Assembly: GCA_021083345.1 (NCBI GenBank)
Contig: JAJGRE010000001.1
Coordinates: 496,001-560,000 of the forward strand
Source of the DNA: Calditrichales bacterium MX18-03
GTDB lineage: Bacteria; Bacillota; Clostridia; Lutisporales; Lutisporaceae
DNA: 64,000 bases
Direction: 5' to 3'
Part shown: positions 8,033 through 16,662 of the stretch, piece after piece
Numbering within the stretch: position 1 is the stretch's first letter
Layout: each line of letters opens with the position of its first letter
Position numbers and translations under genes: made by a program
The notes under the pieces: model-generated
What the model was told of the DNA's origin: nothing
What the model saw: the letters and a program-made list of their open reading frames with translations, nothing else
Databases searched by the model: none

Positions 8033-8155
8033 TTAGCAAGCTCTTCCGCTGGAAGCCTCCGGTACGGTATCATTCAACTCCTGCAGGGCATTCTTTATGA
8101 CTTTGCGTATAGTCGAGGAATCGTCTTCTGATAAAATCTTAGATTTGAGACCCAT
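8033..8155 (-). pseudogene. truncated cheY-like receiver fragment
   Basis: Starts four bases after the cheR stop and reads MGLKSKILSEDDSSTIRKVI then KNALQELNDTVPEASSGRAC before a stop at 40 codons. This is the beginning of a CheY receiver (IL..DDSSTIRKVIKNALQEL), including the acidic pair. The sequence goes off-consensus after about residue 30 and the phospho-Asp and Lys regions are absent. It is read as a decayed or 3'-deleted cheY that once closed the che operon. Confidence 0.65.
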
Positions 8156-8159
8156 ATGC

Positions 8160-9008
8160 TCACTCTTTTTTTCTATAAAAGATGCCGTTTTGATACTGCT
8201 CCATAGAAAAATCCTTGCCGTAATCCTCAAACAGCTCCGAGCTCCCGATAAACAATATCCCTCCGGGTTTCAAAGCCCTTGCCATTCCTTCCATCACTTG
8301 CTTTTTGAACCGTCCCGAGAAGTAAATCAAGACATTCCTGCAGAATATAATATCATACTGCTTGTAAGGGTAATCCCTCCCTATAAGATTGAACTGCCCG
8401 AAATTGACTCTCCTTTTTATCTCCTCGTTGAGCCTCCAGGTTCTGCCGACTTTACTGAAATACAGAAACTTGTATTGATCCTCTAAACCCCGGGAAATGG
8501 ATATCCCGTCATATTCCCCTGCGGCTGCCTTTAAAAGGGCCTGCTTTGATATATCGGTAGCCAGTATTTCAATTTTATTCTCCGGAACATCCGTAATACC
8601 GTTTACTCTCAAAAACCTGTTGACGCACATTGCTATTGAATAAGGCTCCTGCCCATTGGAGCAGGCAGCACTCCATATCTTTAAGCCGTCTTTAAAGCTA
8701 TTTCTGTATTGCCTGATAAAATCCGGCAGGAGTATGTCCTCGATTATCTGCCAGGGGGTTTTATCCCTGAACCAGAAGGTTTCATTTATGGCAACCGCTT
8801 CAATAATCTCTTCAATGATTTCCGGGTTTTCTTCCAAGCATGCTTTCAGGTACAGCTCCTCCAGACTCGACAATCCGTATTGGGGGAGCAGCGTGGAAAG
8901 TTTATTCTCCAAAAGATATGATTTTTCTTTGCTTAAGGCAATGCCGCATTTATCTTCAATAAGTTGTTGTATCATAGCAAATCCCGTAGCGCTGCTGTAA
9001 TATTTCAT
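8160..9008 (-). CDS. cheR: chemotaxis protein methyltransferase CheR
   Basis: 282-residue S-adenosylmethionine-dependent methyltransferase that methylates receptor glutamates. It has an N-terminal helical domain (about 1-85) with the INETFWFRDKTPW motif, and a Rossmann methyltransferase domain with KIWSAACSNGQEPYSIAM, the ATDIS motif and IIFCRNVLIYF. ATG 9008 sits at good distance from GGCGGTG; GTG 9017 and ATG 9014 overlap the cheB stop. Translation is likely coupled to cheB. It is part of the hydrogenase-like receptor operon and its expected substrate is that receptor. Confidence 0.93.
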   Translation of the reverse strand: MKYYSSATGFAMIQQLIEDKCGIALSKEKSYLLENKLSTLLPQYGLSSLEELYLKACLEENPEIIEEIIEAVAINETFWFRDKTPWQIIEDILLPDFIRQYRNSFKDGLKIWSAACSNGQEPYSIAMCVNRFLRVNGITDVPENKIEILATDISKQALLKAAAGEYDGISISRGLEDQYKFLYFSKVGRTWRLNEEIKRRVNFGQFNLIGRDYPYKQYDIIFCRNVLIYFSGRFKKQVMEGMARALKPGGILFIGSSELFEDYGKDFSMEQYQNGIFYRKKE

Positions 9009-9013
9009 ATGCA

Positions 9014-10084
9014 TCACCGCCTGCCCTTTGAAATCTGGTATATTCTAAAGCCGATATCCTTCAGGTCAACGGCTTCGTCCGACAGCCCTGCGTCATAAAC
9101 ACACTTCGGCATGCCGTATACGACGCATGTACTTTCGCTCTGGGTAATGCAGTAACAGTTACACTGCTGCTTCAGCTCCAGCACTCCCTGCATACCGTCG
9201 TTTCCCATGCCTGTGAGTATTACCGCCAATACGTTCTTCCCCCTGTATACATCGGCAGCGGAATGAAAAAGAACATCGGCAGACGGACGGACGCCGTTTA
9301 CCGAAGGTGTATCCAGCAAGCGTATTTTCTTGCCATGGTCATCTTCCGCCTCAACAATCATATGCCTGTCTCCCGGAGCTATAATTACATAGCCTGGCTG
9401 TACCTTGTCCCCATTCTTGCCCTCTCGGACCTCATAGACAAGCTTTTTGTTCAATTTTTCCGCAAGTGCTTTGGTAAAGCCTGACGGCATGTGCTGAACA
9501 ACCAGCACGGGTATCTTAAAGTCTGCCGGAATCTGTTGAAAAAGCGTGTCCAAAGCCACCGGCCCGCCTGTAGAGGAAGTGACCAGTACCAGGTCAACAC
9601 CCTCATGCACTATTCTGTCCAGTATCTCTCCACTGTCTGTTATGGGACTTTGAGCCACTGCAGGCTTACTGACACCTCCTACGGCTGCAGGAGCAGCAGT
9701 AAAGCCTTTCACTTTGATCTGTGCAAAAATCATCTGCAGCTGATTTTTTATAACAGCCATGTTCTTTATTAGGTTATCCTCACTCGGTTTCACAATGTAA
9801 TCGGTAATACTGTCGCCTCCGGAACTCTCATTGCCGATGATGACGACTTCAAGCCCCGGATGCTCCCCCAATAAGCGCTTCAGAACACCCGCGCCCCTCC
9901 TGGTAAGCAAGTCGGCATCAATCAAAACTACTTCTATTGATTTTTGTGACAGCCAGCCGAACATTATATCGGTATCCGATACAGCTTGCTCCACGACGCC
10001 AAAGTCTGTGCCGTTTACAGCTTCTGTGAAGAACTTTCTGTAGGTGCTGGTATTTTCTACGATCAGTGTTCTGAGCTTTTCCAA
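9014..10084 (-). CDS. cheB: CheB methylesterase with altered receiver domain
   Basis: 356 residues: receiver (about 1-120), linker, and CheB methylesterase domain (about 160-352). The esterase triad is visible as the Ser in VTSSTGGPVALD, the His in VVQHMPSGFT and the Asp in LTGMGNDGMQG. It removes receptor methyl esters or deamidates glutamines. The receiver keeps the phospho-acceptor position D56 (LIDAD) and a Lys in YIVKPS. However, the usual acidic pair is E10-N11, so metal binding and phosphorylation may be weak. It starts with TTG after AAGGGGTGAT. Confidence 0.9.
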   Translation of the reverse strand: MEKLRTLIVENTSTYRKFFTEAVNGTDFGVVEQAVSDTDIMFGWLSQKSIEVVLIDADLLTRRGAGVLKRLLGEHPGLEVVIIGNESSGGDSITDYIVKPSEDNLIKNMAVIKNQLQMIFAQIKVKGFTAAPAAVGGVSKPAVAQSPITDSGEILDRIVHEGVDLVLVTSSTGGPVALDTLFQQIPADFKIPVLVVQHMPSGFTKALAEKLNKKLVYEVREGKNGDKVQPGYVIIAPGDRHMIVEAEDDHGKKIRLLDTPSVNGVRPSADVLFHSAADVYRGKNVLAVILTGMGNDGMQGVLELKQQCNCYCITQSESTCVVYGMPKCVYDAGLSDEAVDLKDIGFRIYQISKGRR

Positions 10085-10108
10085 AATATCACCCCTTGCC
10101 TGCTGTAC

Positions 10109-10552
10109 TCAATTATCAATACTTCCGTGCTCGCTGAACATTTTTTCGGTATTGAGGACAATCAACAGTTCCTCCTTCAGTTTCACAATATTATTGATGA
10201 ATTCACCTTCCACCGGACCGACATTAGCCGGAGGCACCTCGAACTCATCACTTTCGACCTCAATAACATCTCCCGGCCGGTCTATAAGAAATCCCACCTG
10301 GTTGGGGTCCTTGGGGATTTTCATTATGATACAGGCAGTACCCGGCTGCCTGCGGTCTCCCTCCAAACCCAAAACCACCCTCAGGTCAAAAAGAGTGACT
10401 ACCTGTCCTCTCATGTTGAAAAAACCGGTAACATAAGGCTTCGCACCTGGAACAGGAGTCCAGTCCACTCTCCGGTTAATTTCCTTAACCAGCGTTACAT
10501 TGATTCCGAAGTAACAATCACCAATAAAAAAGGTCAGGAGTTTTTCCTTCAT
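10109..10552 (-). CDS. cheW: CheW coupling protein
   Basis: 147-residue single CheW domain (LLTFFIGDCYFGINVTLVKE ... VTGFFNMRGQVVTLFDLRVV). It bridges receptors and CheA in the signalling array. Its ATG overlaps the cheA stop (ATGA) and is preceded by AGGAGGAGG, so it is translationally coupled to cheA. The che operon also supplies two CheW-like domains inside CheA. Confidence 0.92.
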   Translation of the reverse strand: MKEKLLTFFIGDCYFGINVTLVKEINRRVDWTPVPGAKPYVTGFFNMRGQVVTLFDLRVVLGLEGDRRQPGTACIIMKIPKDPNQVGFLIDRPGDVIEVESDEFEVPPANVGPVEGEFINNIVKLKEELLIVLNTEKMFSEHGSIDN

Positions 10553-13500
10553 ACGTTCCTCCTCCTATCCCTTATAACCCTGTCTACAACCTCCAGCAGC
10601 CGCGACCTGTCCAGCTTGTACTCATAGGCATCAAAGCCCGCTTCAAGGCCTTCATTCTTCTGCTTCTCCCCGGTGAGAGACGTAACGGCAATCACAGGAA
10701 GGCTGCAGAGTCTGCTGTCGGAACGGATCCGCTTGACAAGCTCCAGTCCGTTCATCACAGGCATGTTTATGTCGCTGACTACCACATCGATCTGCCGATC
10801 CTTCAGAAGCTCCAGCGCCTCTTTCCCCTCCCGGGCTACTATGACCCGGTACCCGGCATTTTCAAAGTAATCCTTCTCCATCCGCTGGAAGAAAGGAGTA
10901 TCCTCTGCCAGAAGGATCGTTATCTTCTCCGTCAATTTAGCGTCGGTTTCGATTTTGTAATGCTCCGGACTGGCCATTTCAAAAAGCTCATATATATTTA
11001 TGAGCAGCACGATACTGCCGCAAATAATGCTGGACCCCACAAGCCCCTTTGCCTTTATCCCATCATCCTCGGCTATGTCTATGTGAGCCTGCACCGTATC
11101 CTTGATCTCCTCAATCAGGATACCTATAGGATGCTTGACCAGCTTTGGTATGATGACAAAATACTTGTCCCTTTCCCTCTTCTCCCTGTTTAAGGGCAGG
11201 AAACTTTCAGGACGTATCACTCTTAAAACCTGTCCCCGGAATTGTATGAATTCCTTGTCTCCGATCCGCTCGATCTCATCCGGCCTTATTTCCTCAACCC
11301 TTGAAATCATACTCATGTCAAGCGCCAGTGTTTCAGGGCCGGAGCACTTGAACAGGAGCACGCTCTGATACTCGTACATGTTCAGCTTTTCCTGCTCGCG
11401 CTCAATGGCTCTCTTTTCATCCTGTCCTTCGGAATAATGCAGGTTGGCTTTCTCGATGATCCCGCTGGGGTCCAGAATCAAGGCCGTCTTGCCGTCTCCG
11501 AGTATCGTTACCCCGGAGTAGCACTTGCAATCCTTCACATATGCAGGTAACGTCTTTACAAGTATTTCTTCGCTTTCATGAATTGTATCCACTGCAAGCC
11601 CTAGACGCCTTGAGCCAATTTTGATTACCAGTATTCTGATTATGTAGCCGAAGCCGTATTCCCTGCGCTCTTCCTCCAAATCTTTAGCCTGATCGCTTTC
11701 GAGCGCCTCAGCGGGTCCGGAACGCCTGATATCAAACAGATTTTTTCTTTTCTCATGCTTCCGCACTCCCATAACCCGATCCATATAGGTCCTCTCCAGT
11801 CCCAGAACGTCAGCCAGGTGGATTATGGGCAAAAGCCTGCCTCTCAGCCGCAGGACCTCCGAATTATTGATGTATTCGATTTTCCTCGAAGGATCATTTG
11901 CCTTGATCCTGACTATTTCCTGTATATTTATCTGGGGAAGGGCAAACTTCTGCTTCTCCACCTCTACGATAAGTGAAGGAATAATGGCAAGGGTGAGCGG
12001 CAGCAGCAGCCTTATGGTAGTGCCCGCTTTCTGTACCGTGAATATTTCTATCTTTCCCCCAAGCTTTTCTATGTTTGTTTTTACCACGTCCATACCAACA
12101 CCTCGGCCTGAGATATCGGTAATCTTTTCGGATGTTGAAAAGCCAGGCCTGAAAATCAGCTGGAGCACTTCCTGGTCGGTCATTAATGTCAGGTCCGCTT
12201 TACCGATCAGTGCATTTTCCAAGGCTTTGACCTTGATCCTTTCAAGGTCGATACCCTTTCCATCGTCTATAACGTCTATATATACATAGCCGCTCTCATG
12301 GTATGCCTTCAGGCTCAATGTCCCTGTTCTCGGCTTGCCCAGAGCGATCCGCTCCTCCGGCAGCTCCATTCCATGGTCTATTGAATTTCGCACCAGATGT
12401 GTCAACGGATCATATAAAGCTTCAATAATGGATTTATCCAATTCAACCTCGGACCCTCCAAGCACCAACTGTATATCCTTGCCCATCTTTTTGGCAAGCT
12501 CCCGTATTATTCTGGGGAATTTGCTGAAAACATTGGATACGGGCTGCATACGGGTCTGCATTACCTTCTCCTGCAGGTTAGTCGTGATATGATCGACATT
12601 CTGGAGTATTGCCTCAATACCTGGAATAGCTTTTCTATGAGGTTGCATTGTCCGCAGCAGCTGATTCCTGGCCAGCACCATTTCACTGGCTACATTCAGT
12701 AGACTGTTGAGCAGCGTGATGTTGACCCTGATGCTGTCCTCCACCGAAACATTCTGCCATTTGCTTTGCTGGGAAGACCTTTCCGCTTCATCCGGTGCAG
12801 ACTGGCTATACCCTGCAGCTGCCGGCTCTACGTTTCTTTCTGCTTCACCATGCTGTGTTTCTGCAGCTTTCCCTACAATGCGCAGTTCACTAATAGCTTC
12901 CTTAGGCTCTGTCAGCAGAGGCGGAAGTATATCCATTTCCAGGACTGTCGTAAACAGGACCTCGATGTGGATATCCTCCTCCAATCTGTCCAAATCAACA
13001 CTGCAGTCAATGACGCTTCCGAAGGATTCTAATTCCTTTAGCAGTGCCAGCAGGCTCTCCCCCTTGCCGATAAAATCGCCGTAAAGCCTTCTTTTCAGCA
13101 GGTACAGCCTGCAGCCCCTCTCAATTTCACTTGCAATCCTGGACCGCCTTGCTTCCTCCCATTCCAGACTGCTGCAGCTAAAGCTACCGGAAGATTGCTC
13201 CGATGCCTTCGGCAACTCATTCTTTTCGGAGGACGTCCCTTGTAGAACACGGGATAGCCTGCCCATGAGAGCTGATATATCGACGCTCTCACTGTTGGCC
13301 ACGTCGTTGACCATTGCCCTGAGACAGTCATTGGAAGAAAGCAGTATGTCGATTAATTCCTCGTTTATCTCAAGCTTCCCGGAGCGCGCCTCGCCAAATA
13401 CATTCTCCAATGCGTGGGAGAGAACCACAATATTTTTAAAGTCGAAGAAGCTGGATGTGCCTTTGATGCTGTGGACGGCACGAAAAATATTGTTGATGCT

Positions 13501-13611
13501 TTCAGCATTGGTGCCTGCGGTATCCATTTGCACGATCTCGGACTCAACCGTATCCAGATGGCCTATTGCTTCTTCTATAAAGCCTTGAATGAACTCTTCA
13601 TCCTGCATCAT
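10549..13611 (-). CDS. cheA: CheA-type histidine kinase with tandem CheW domains and C-terminal receiver
   Basis: 1020 residues. The Hpt domain (about 1-115) has phospho-acceptor H47 in RAVHSIKGTSSFF. A linker region follows, then a dimerisation domain (about 295-365) and the ATPase core with the N-box LVRNSIDHGMELPEER, G1 DDGKGID and G2 GRGVGMDVVKTNIEKLGG. A CheW-like region (about 545-730) contains an insert of charged residues. A second CheW-like domain (about 745-885) precedes a C-terminal receiver (895-1020) with D947 and K999. Standard CheA proteins are about 650-700 residues; the receiver makes this a hybrid kinase like FrzE or ChpA. It sits between the receptor gene and cheW. Confidence 0.92.
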   Translation of the reverse strand: MMQDEEFIQGFIEEAIGHLDTVESEIVQMDTAGTNAESINNIFRAVHSIKGTSSFFDFKNIVVLSHALENVFGEARSGKLEINEELIDILLSSNDCLRAMVNDVANSESVDISALMGRLSRVLQGTSSEKNELPKASEQSSGSFSCSSLEWEEARRSRIASEIERGCRLYLLKRRLYGDFIGKGESLLALLKELESFGSVIDCSVDLDRLEEDIHIEVLFTTVLEMDILPPLLTEPKEAISELRIVGKAAETQHGEAERNVEPAAAGYSQSAPDEAERSSQQSKWQNVSVEDSIRVNITLLNSLLNVASEMVLARNQLLRTMQPHRKAIPGIEAILQNVDHITTNLQEKVMQTRMQPVSNVFSKFPRIIRELAKKMGKDIQLVLGGSEVELDKSIIEALYDPLTHLVRNSIDHGMELPEERIALGKPRTGTLSLKAYHESGYVYIDVIDDGKGIDLERIKVKALENALIGKADLTLMTDQEVLQLIFRPGFSTSEKITDISGRGVGMDVVKTNIEKLGGKIEIFTVQKAGTTIRLLLPLTLAIIPSLIVEVEKQKFALPQINIQEIVRIKANDPSRKIEYINNSEVLRLRGRLLPIIHLADVLGLERTYMDRVMGVRKHEKRKNLFDIRRSGPAEALESDQAKDLEEERREYGFGYIIRILVIKIGSRRLGLAVDTIHESEEILVKTLPAYVKDCKCYSGVTILGDGKTALILDPSGIIEKANLHYSEGQDEKRAIEREQEKLNMYEYQSVLLFKCSGPETLALDMSMISRVEEIRPDEIERIGDKEFIQFRGQVLRVIRPESFLPLNREKRERDKYFVIIPKLVKHPIGILIEEIKDTVQAHIDIAEDDGIKAKGLVGSSIICGSIVLLINIYELFEMASPEHYKIETDAKLTEKITILLAEDTPFFQRMEKDYFENAGYRVIVAREGKEALELLKDRQIDVVVSDINMPVMNGLELVKRIRSDSRLCSLPVIAVTSLTGEKQKNEGLEAGFDAYEYKLDRSRLLEVVDRVIRDRRRNV

Positions 13612-13654
13612 ACCCTCACCTTGCTTCCATTGTTTTTACTGTTCCCGATATCCG

Positions 13655-15838
13655 TCAAATGACAGAAAGCTCCGCAGCTGTCTCAGCCAGTTTTTTAACT
13701 CCGACGTTGGCTTCGGCAACGCTCTTAGCTGCGGTTTGCGAGTTGATTGCTATATCGCTGGTTTTTTCGGTAATCAGGTTGACCTTCTGGGCTGCTGCAA
13801 CGATGGCATTGGAAATATTCCCCGAAACTGCCGATTGCTCCAGCACTGCTGCGGCAATGGTATTGGTTATGCTCGTCATCTCGTCGATAACCTGCATGAT
13901 GGTTCCCATTGCACTTACTGCATCCGACATATTCTTCTGCATAACCTCAATTTGGGTGCCTATCTCTTCAGTGGACTCAGCCGTCTGCTTTGCCAGCTCC
14001 TTTACTTCTCCCGCCACCACGGCAAAGCCCTTTCCCGCTTCGCCAGCGCCGGCTGCTTCAATAGCTGCATTCAGCGCCAGCATATTTGTCTGGTCTGCAA
14101 TATCGTTGATAACTTTTACAACCTTCCCTATCTGTTTTGAAGACAGGTTGAGGGTTTCAATGATCCTGTTGGTATCCTTGGCCTTTACTTCAGCGTCCGC
14201 GGTGATGTTTTTCGAGCGGCCGCAGTTCTGGCTTATTTCATTGAGCGAGATATTGATTTCCTTCATTGCCAGTACTACACTGTTTACCGAGGCAGAAACA
14301 TCCCTGGCAAAATCCGAGGCATTATTGGTATGCTCGGCGATCCCGTCCATCAGCTCATTTATTTTTTCTATTCCCGCGGAGGTTTGTTCGGATATCTTGG
14401 TAAGCTTTGAAATTATCTTGTTGACCTCCTGGACGCTGTTTTGCCTTTCGTCACTCAACACCCTGACCTCGTCCAGCATTTTGTTGATTTCATCGTTCTT
14501 GGATATGAGCTCACTGTTTTTCAGTTCAAGGACATTCCTTTCCAAGCTGATTTCGCGGCGGTTGTAGTCCATGCAGTTGTTGATACTGTTGATCCCGTTA
14601 TATACTGCCATTACCATATCCCTGCACGAATGATATCCGCAGGCGGAACAGTTCAGCTCCCTCTCCTTCTTATCATGCTTATGCATTTTGCCGAATATCT
14701 CTTCGTACTGCTGGTCAGTAGGCTCCTTCAAGCCTTCCACCTTTATGCTTCTGTTATAGCGCCTTACAAAATCATCCAGCTTGAGCGTTTTATCGAAATA
14801 CTTGTACAACCAGTCAATTTTCCTGGTCATAACCTTGTTGCCTTTATCAGCCAGCTTCTGTACCTTCATCGCGTTGAATTTATGGTCAACATCGTCGACT
14901 GTGATTTTCTTTGTTGTTCCCGTACCTAAGTTACAGCCTGCGGAACAGTTCAATATATCTACCAGCATGGGAACCGGCTTTTTATTCCTCAATCTTTCCC
15001 CATATTCATCCAGGTACCCGTAAGCATGCTCGTGACCTTCAATCTGCCTTACCCAAGCGCTCTTTATCTTAGCCTCCACGTTTTCCCTCAGCCCTCCGGG
15101 TCTGCTGTAAAGGAAGCCAAGGCTGCAGCCGATATCCTGAAAGTCCTGGCTCTTAAAGCTGCTCAGATTTATTTTGTGCTTGTCCAGATATTCTTCAAGC
15201 TTCTTGTATGTCACATTGTATTGAACATAGCCACTGGTATTGGGGTCCCTGATTTCGTTCACTTTGGCTATGCATGGGGACAGGAAGGCAATATCATTGT
15301 AAACATTCGCATACTTTTTGAGATAGATTGCCGTGCAGAGCATCGGGCTGTGAATGGGAGCCAGGTTGTCCAACAGCTCAGGCTTATATCTTTCTATGTA
15401 TCCCACTATGGCAGGACACGGCTGAGCTATGACCGACGACATATGCATGTCTTTAATGGCCTTTAAATATGCCCAGGTGGTAATATCGGCGCCGAAGGAG
15501 ACATCATATATGATTTCAACCCCCTTTGATTTAAGAAAGCCGAATAAGCCTCTGAAATCTTCAAAGTTGGTTCTAACCGATGGCGCTGCTATGACAGCAA
15601 GCTTCTTGCCTTTTTCCAGGTCATGAAAAAAAAGCTCAGTGTCATCCGAGAAATCCCGTGCTTCATGGTCACAGACCTCGATGCACTTGCCGCAAAGCAC
15701 ACATTTGTCGGGATTTACCCTGACCTTGCTTTCTCCGTCGACATTATAGGAGACGTTTGCATCCAAAGCCAGACAGTTCCTGATGCACTTGTTGCATCCT
15801 ACGCATTTCTCTTCCTTGACATGAATTACATTATCCAT
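13655..15838 (-). CDS. cytoplasmic chemoreceptor with ferredoxin and [FeFe]-hydrogenase-like sensor domains
   Basis: 727 residues. Two 4Fe-4S ferredoxin motifs come first (C12, C15, C18, C22 and C46, C49, C52, C56). An iron-only hydrogenase H-domain follows (about 78-350) with L1 AQPC141P, L2 SPC189IAK192 and L3 NC298SAGC302. Next are another cysteine cluster (C397, C400, C405, C422), a coiled coil (about 430-500) and a methyl-accepting signalling domain whose tip reads [20 protein letters not shown]. No membrane segment is seen. The four H-cluster cysteine ligands are kept. The catalytic proton-shuttle cysteine (CpI C299 position) is P140 and the pocket methionines are replaced, as in sensory rather than catalytic hydrogenases. 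ATG 15838 follows AAAGGAGG. It heads the che operon and probably reports hydrogen or redox state to CheA. Confidence 0.88.
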   Translation of the reverse strand: MDNVIHVKEEKCVGCNKCIRNCLALDANVSYNVDGESKVRVNPDKCVLCGKCIEVCDHEARDFSDDTELFFHDLEKGKKLAVIAAPSVRTNFEDFRGLFGFLKSKGVEIIYDVSFGADITTWAYLKAIKDMHMSSVIAQPCPAIVGYIERYKPELLDNLAPIHSPMLCTAIYLKKYANVYNDIAFLSPCIAKVNEIRDPNTSGYVQYNVTYKKLEEYLDKHKINLSSFKSQDFQDIGCSLGFLYSRPGGLRENVEAKIKSAWVRQIEGHEHAYGYLDEYGERLRNKKPVPMLVDILNCSAGCNLGTGTTKKITVDDVDHKFNAMKVQKLADKGNKVMTRKIDWLYKYFDKTLKLDDFVRRYNRSIKVEGLKEPTDQQYEEIFGKMHKHDKKERELNCSACGYHSCRDMVMAVYNGINSINNCMDYNRREISLERNVLELKNSELISKNDEINKMLDEVRVLSDERQNSVQEVNKIISKLTKISEQTSAGIEKINELMDGIAEHTNNASDFARDVSASVNSVVLAMKEINISLNEISQNCGRSKNITADAEVKAKDTNRIIETLNLSSKQIGKVVKVINDIADQTNMLALNAAIEAAGAGEAGKGFAVVAGEVKELAKQTAESTEEIGTQIEVMQKNMSDAVSAMGTIMQVIDEMTSITNTIAAAVLEQSAVSGNISNAIVAAAQKVNLITEKTSDIAINSQTAAKSVAEANVGVKKLAETAAELSVI

Positions 15839-15858
15839 TATGCAACCTCCTTTATGAT

Positions 15859-15892
15859 TTCTTAAAGTGAGTGATCTCAAACTTCTTAAAGT
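15859..15892 (-). repeat. direct repeat in the leader of the hydrogenase-like receptor
   Basis: TTCTTAAAGT occurs at 15859-15868 and again at 15883-15892, 24 bp apart, 20-55 bp upstream of the start codon. It may be a regulator site or a small duplication. Confidence 0.4.
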
Positions 15893-16048
15893 TAGCAAGC
15901 CAGTTTACCAGCATTTTGTTTTAATGCTATTTATTTCATTCTATACAAGTCTTCCGATTTATTCAAGCAATTCAGACAGTTTTCCCTATCCTTCAACTTA
16001 AATCGACCATTGTTAATATTTGGTATATAGTTTGCAAACCTAAATTAA

Positions 16049-16096
16049 TGAATAGGGTTCAAAAGGTCGCAGGTTCAATTCCTCTTACCCAGACCA
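16049..16096 (+). pseudogene. 3'-half tRNA-Pro fragment
   Basis: 48 nt aligned without gaps to 1058-1105 of the tRNA-Pro gene with 44 identities, from the 3' side of the anticodon stem-loop through the encoded CCA. No D-arm or 5' acceptor strand precedes it, so it cannot fold as a tRNA. Similarity continues into the following terminator. Confidence 0.85.
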
Positions 16097-16112
16097 TCTA
16101 AAGAATGTTAAA

Positions 16113-16150
16113 AGCCAGTGATTCCAATGGATCGCTGGCTTGATTGTTAC
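16113..16150 (+). terminator. orphan terminator following the tRNA fragment
   Basis: AGCCAGTGAT / ATCGCTGGCT hairpin followed by TTGATTGTTA. It sits at the same position relative to the tRNA fragment as 1121-1162 does to the intact tRNA, and the preceding GTTAAA is shared. The T tract is degraded. Confidence 0.6.
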
Positions 16151-16662
16151 TGAGGTTATGGTAAGTAATATTATAAAGAAATGTTATCAAAAGATAATGG
16201 AATCTGCGCTGTATAGTAAAAAATCTTTGATACTTTTTGGTGTCAATACTTTCTACCGATACTCTATCAGTCAACCACTTAAGCTTTTTCTTAATACTTC
16301 TAGATATAGTTTGAAAAGCTATTGCTTTCTCAGCCCTCATACCCTTTCTCGCAATCATACTTTCAATATCTCCCTCTAAAGAATAATTAAATTGTATCAT
16401 ATTCTTTCCATTCTAGAGCTAAATTTTCTATTCCAAAGGCATATCTTGTAAATAACTTCTTTCAGAGCAAAATTCTTAATCTGTATTGAATACACTTGAC
16501 CTTCTAACCAAAAATCACCTAAAATTGCTGAGCACCCTCTAGGTTAGTCTGGATTAATATTGAACCGCTGTATCGTGCAAAAAATACTATATTTCTCCAA
16601 AAATTGCTATTATAATATAAAATATGGAAAGCATTATAATATTTTTACGGGGGGGATTGTAT

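Larger units (their letters stand above)
15839..16662. other. degraded, AT-rich non-coding stretch
   Basis: Contains the leader of the receptor operon, a tRNA-Pro fragment, an orphan terminator and then AT-rich sequence to 16660. On the minus strand between about 16520 and 16160, broken frames such as LGDFWLEGQVYSIQIKNF and YSLEGDIESMIARKGMRAEK follow one another with frameshifts. This looks like the remains of a coding gene, but no family was recognised. A 100-codon minus frame ending at 16098 runs through the terminator and is not taken as a gene. Confidence 0.45.

Noticed and set aside
13659-14567. 302-codon open frame on the plus strand opposite the hydrogenase-like receptor
   Set aside because: It is the antisense of the alanine-rich MCP signalling domain. 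It has a low-complexity Ser/Ala/Ile composition and no ribosome binding site, while the minus frame has strong domain matches.
13655-15838. Reading the gene as a metabolic [FeFe]-hydrogenase
   Set aside because: The proton-shuttle cysteine and pocket methionines are replaced and the C-terminus is an MCP signalling domain in a che operon.
16049-16096. Second functional tRNA gene
   Set aside because: Only the 3' half is present; no D-arm or 5' acceptor strand can be found upstream.
16098-16400. 100-codon minus-strand frame
   Set aside because: Its last third runs through an orphan terminator hairpin and its upstream continuation is frameshifted. It is kept only as part of a degraded region.
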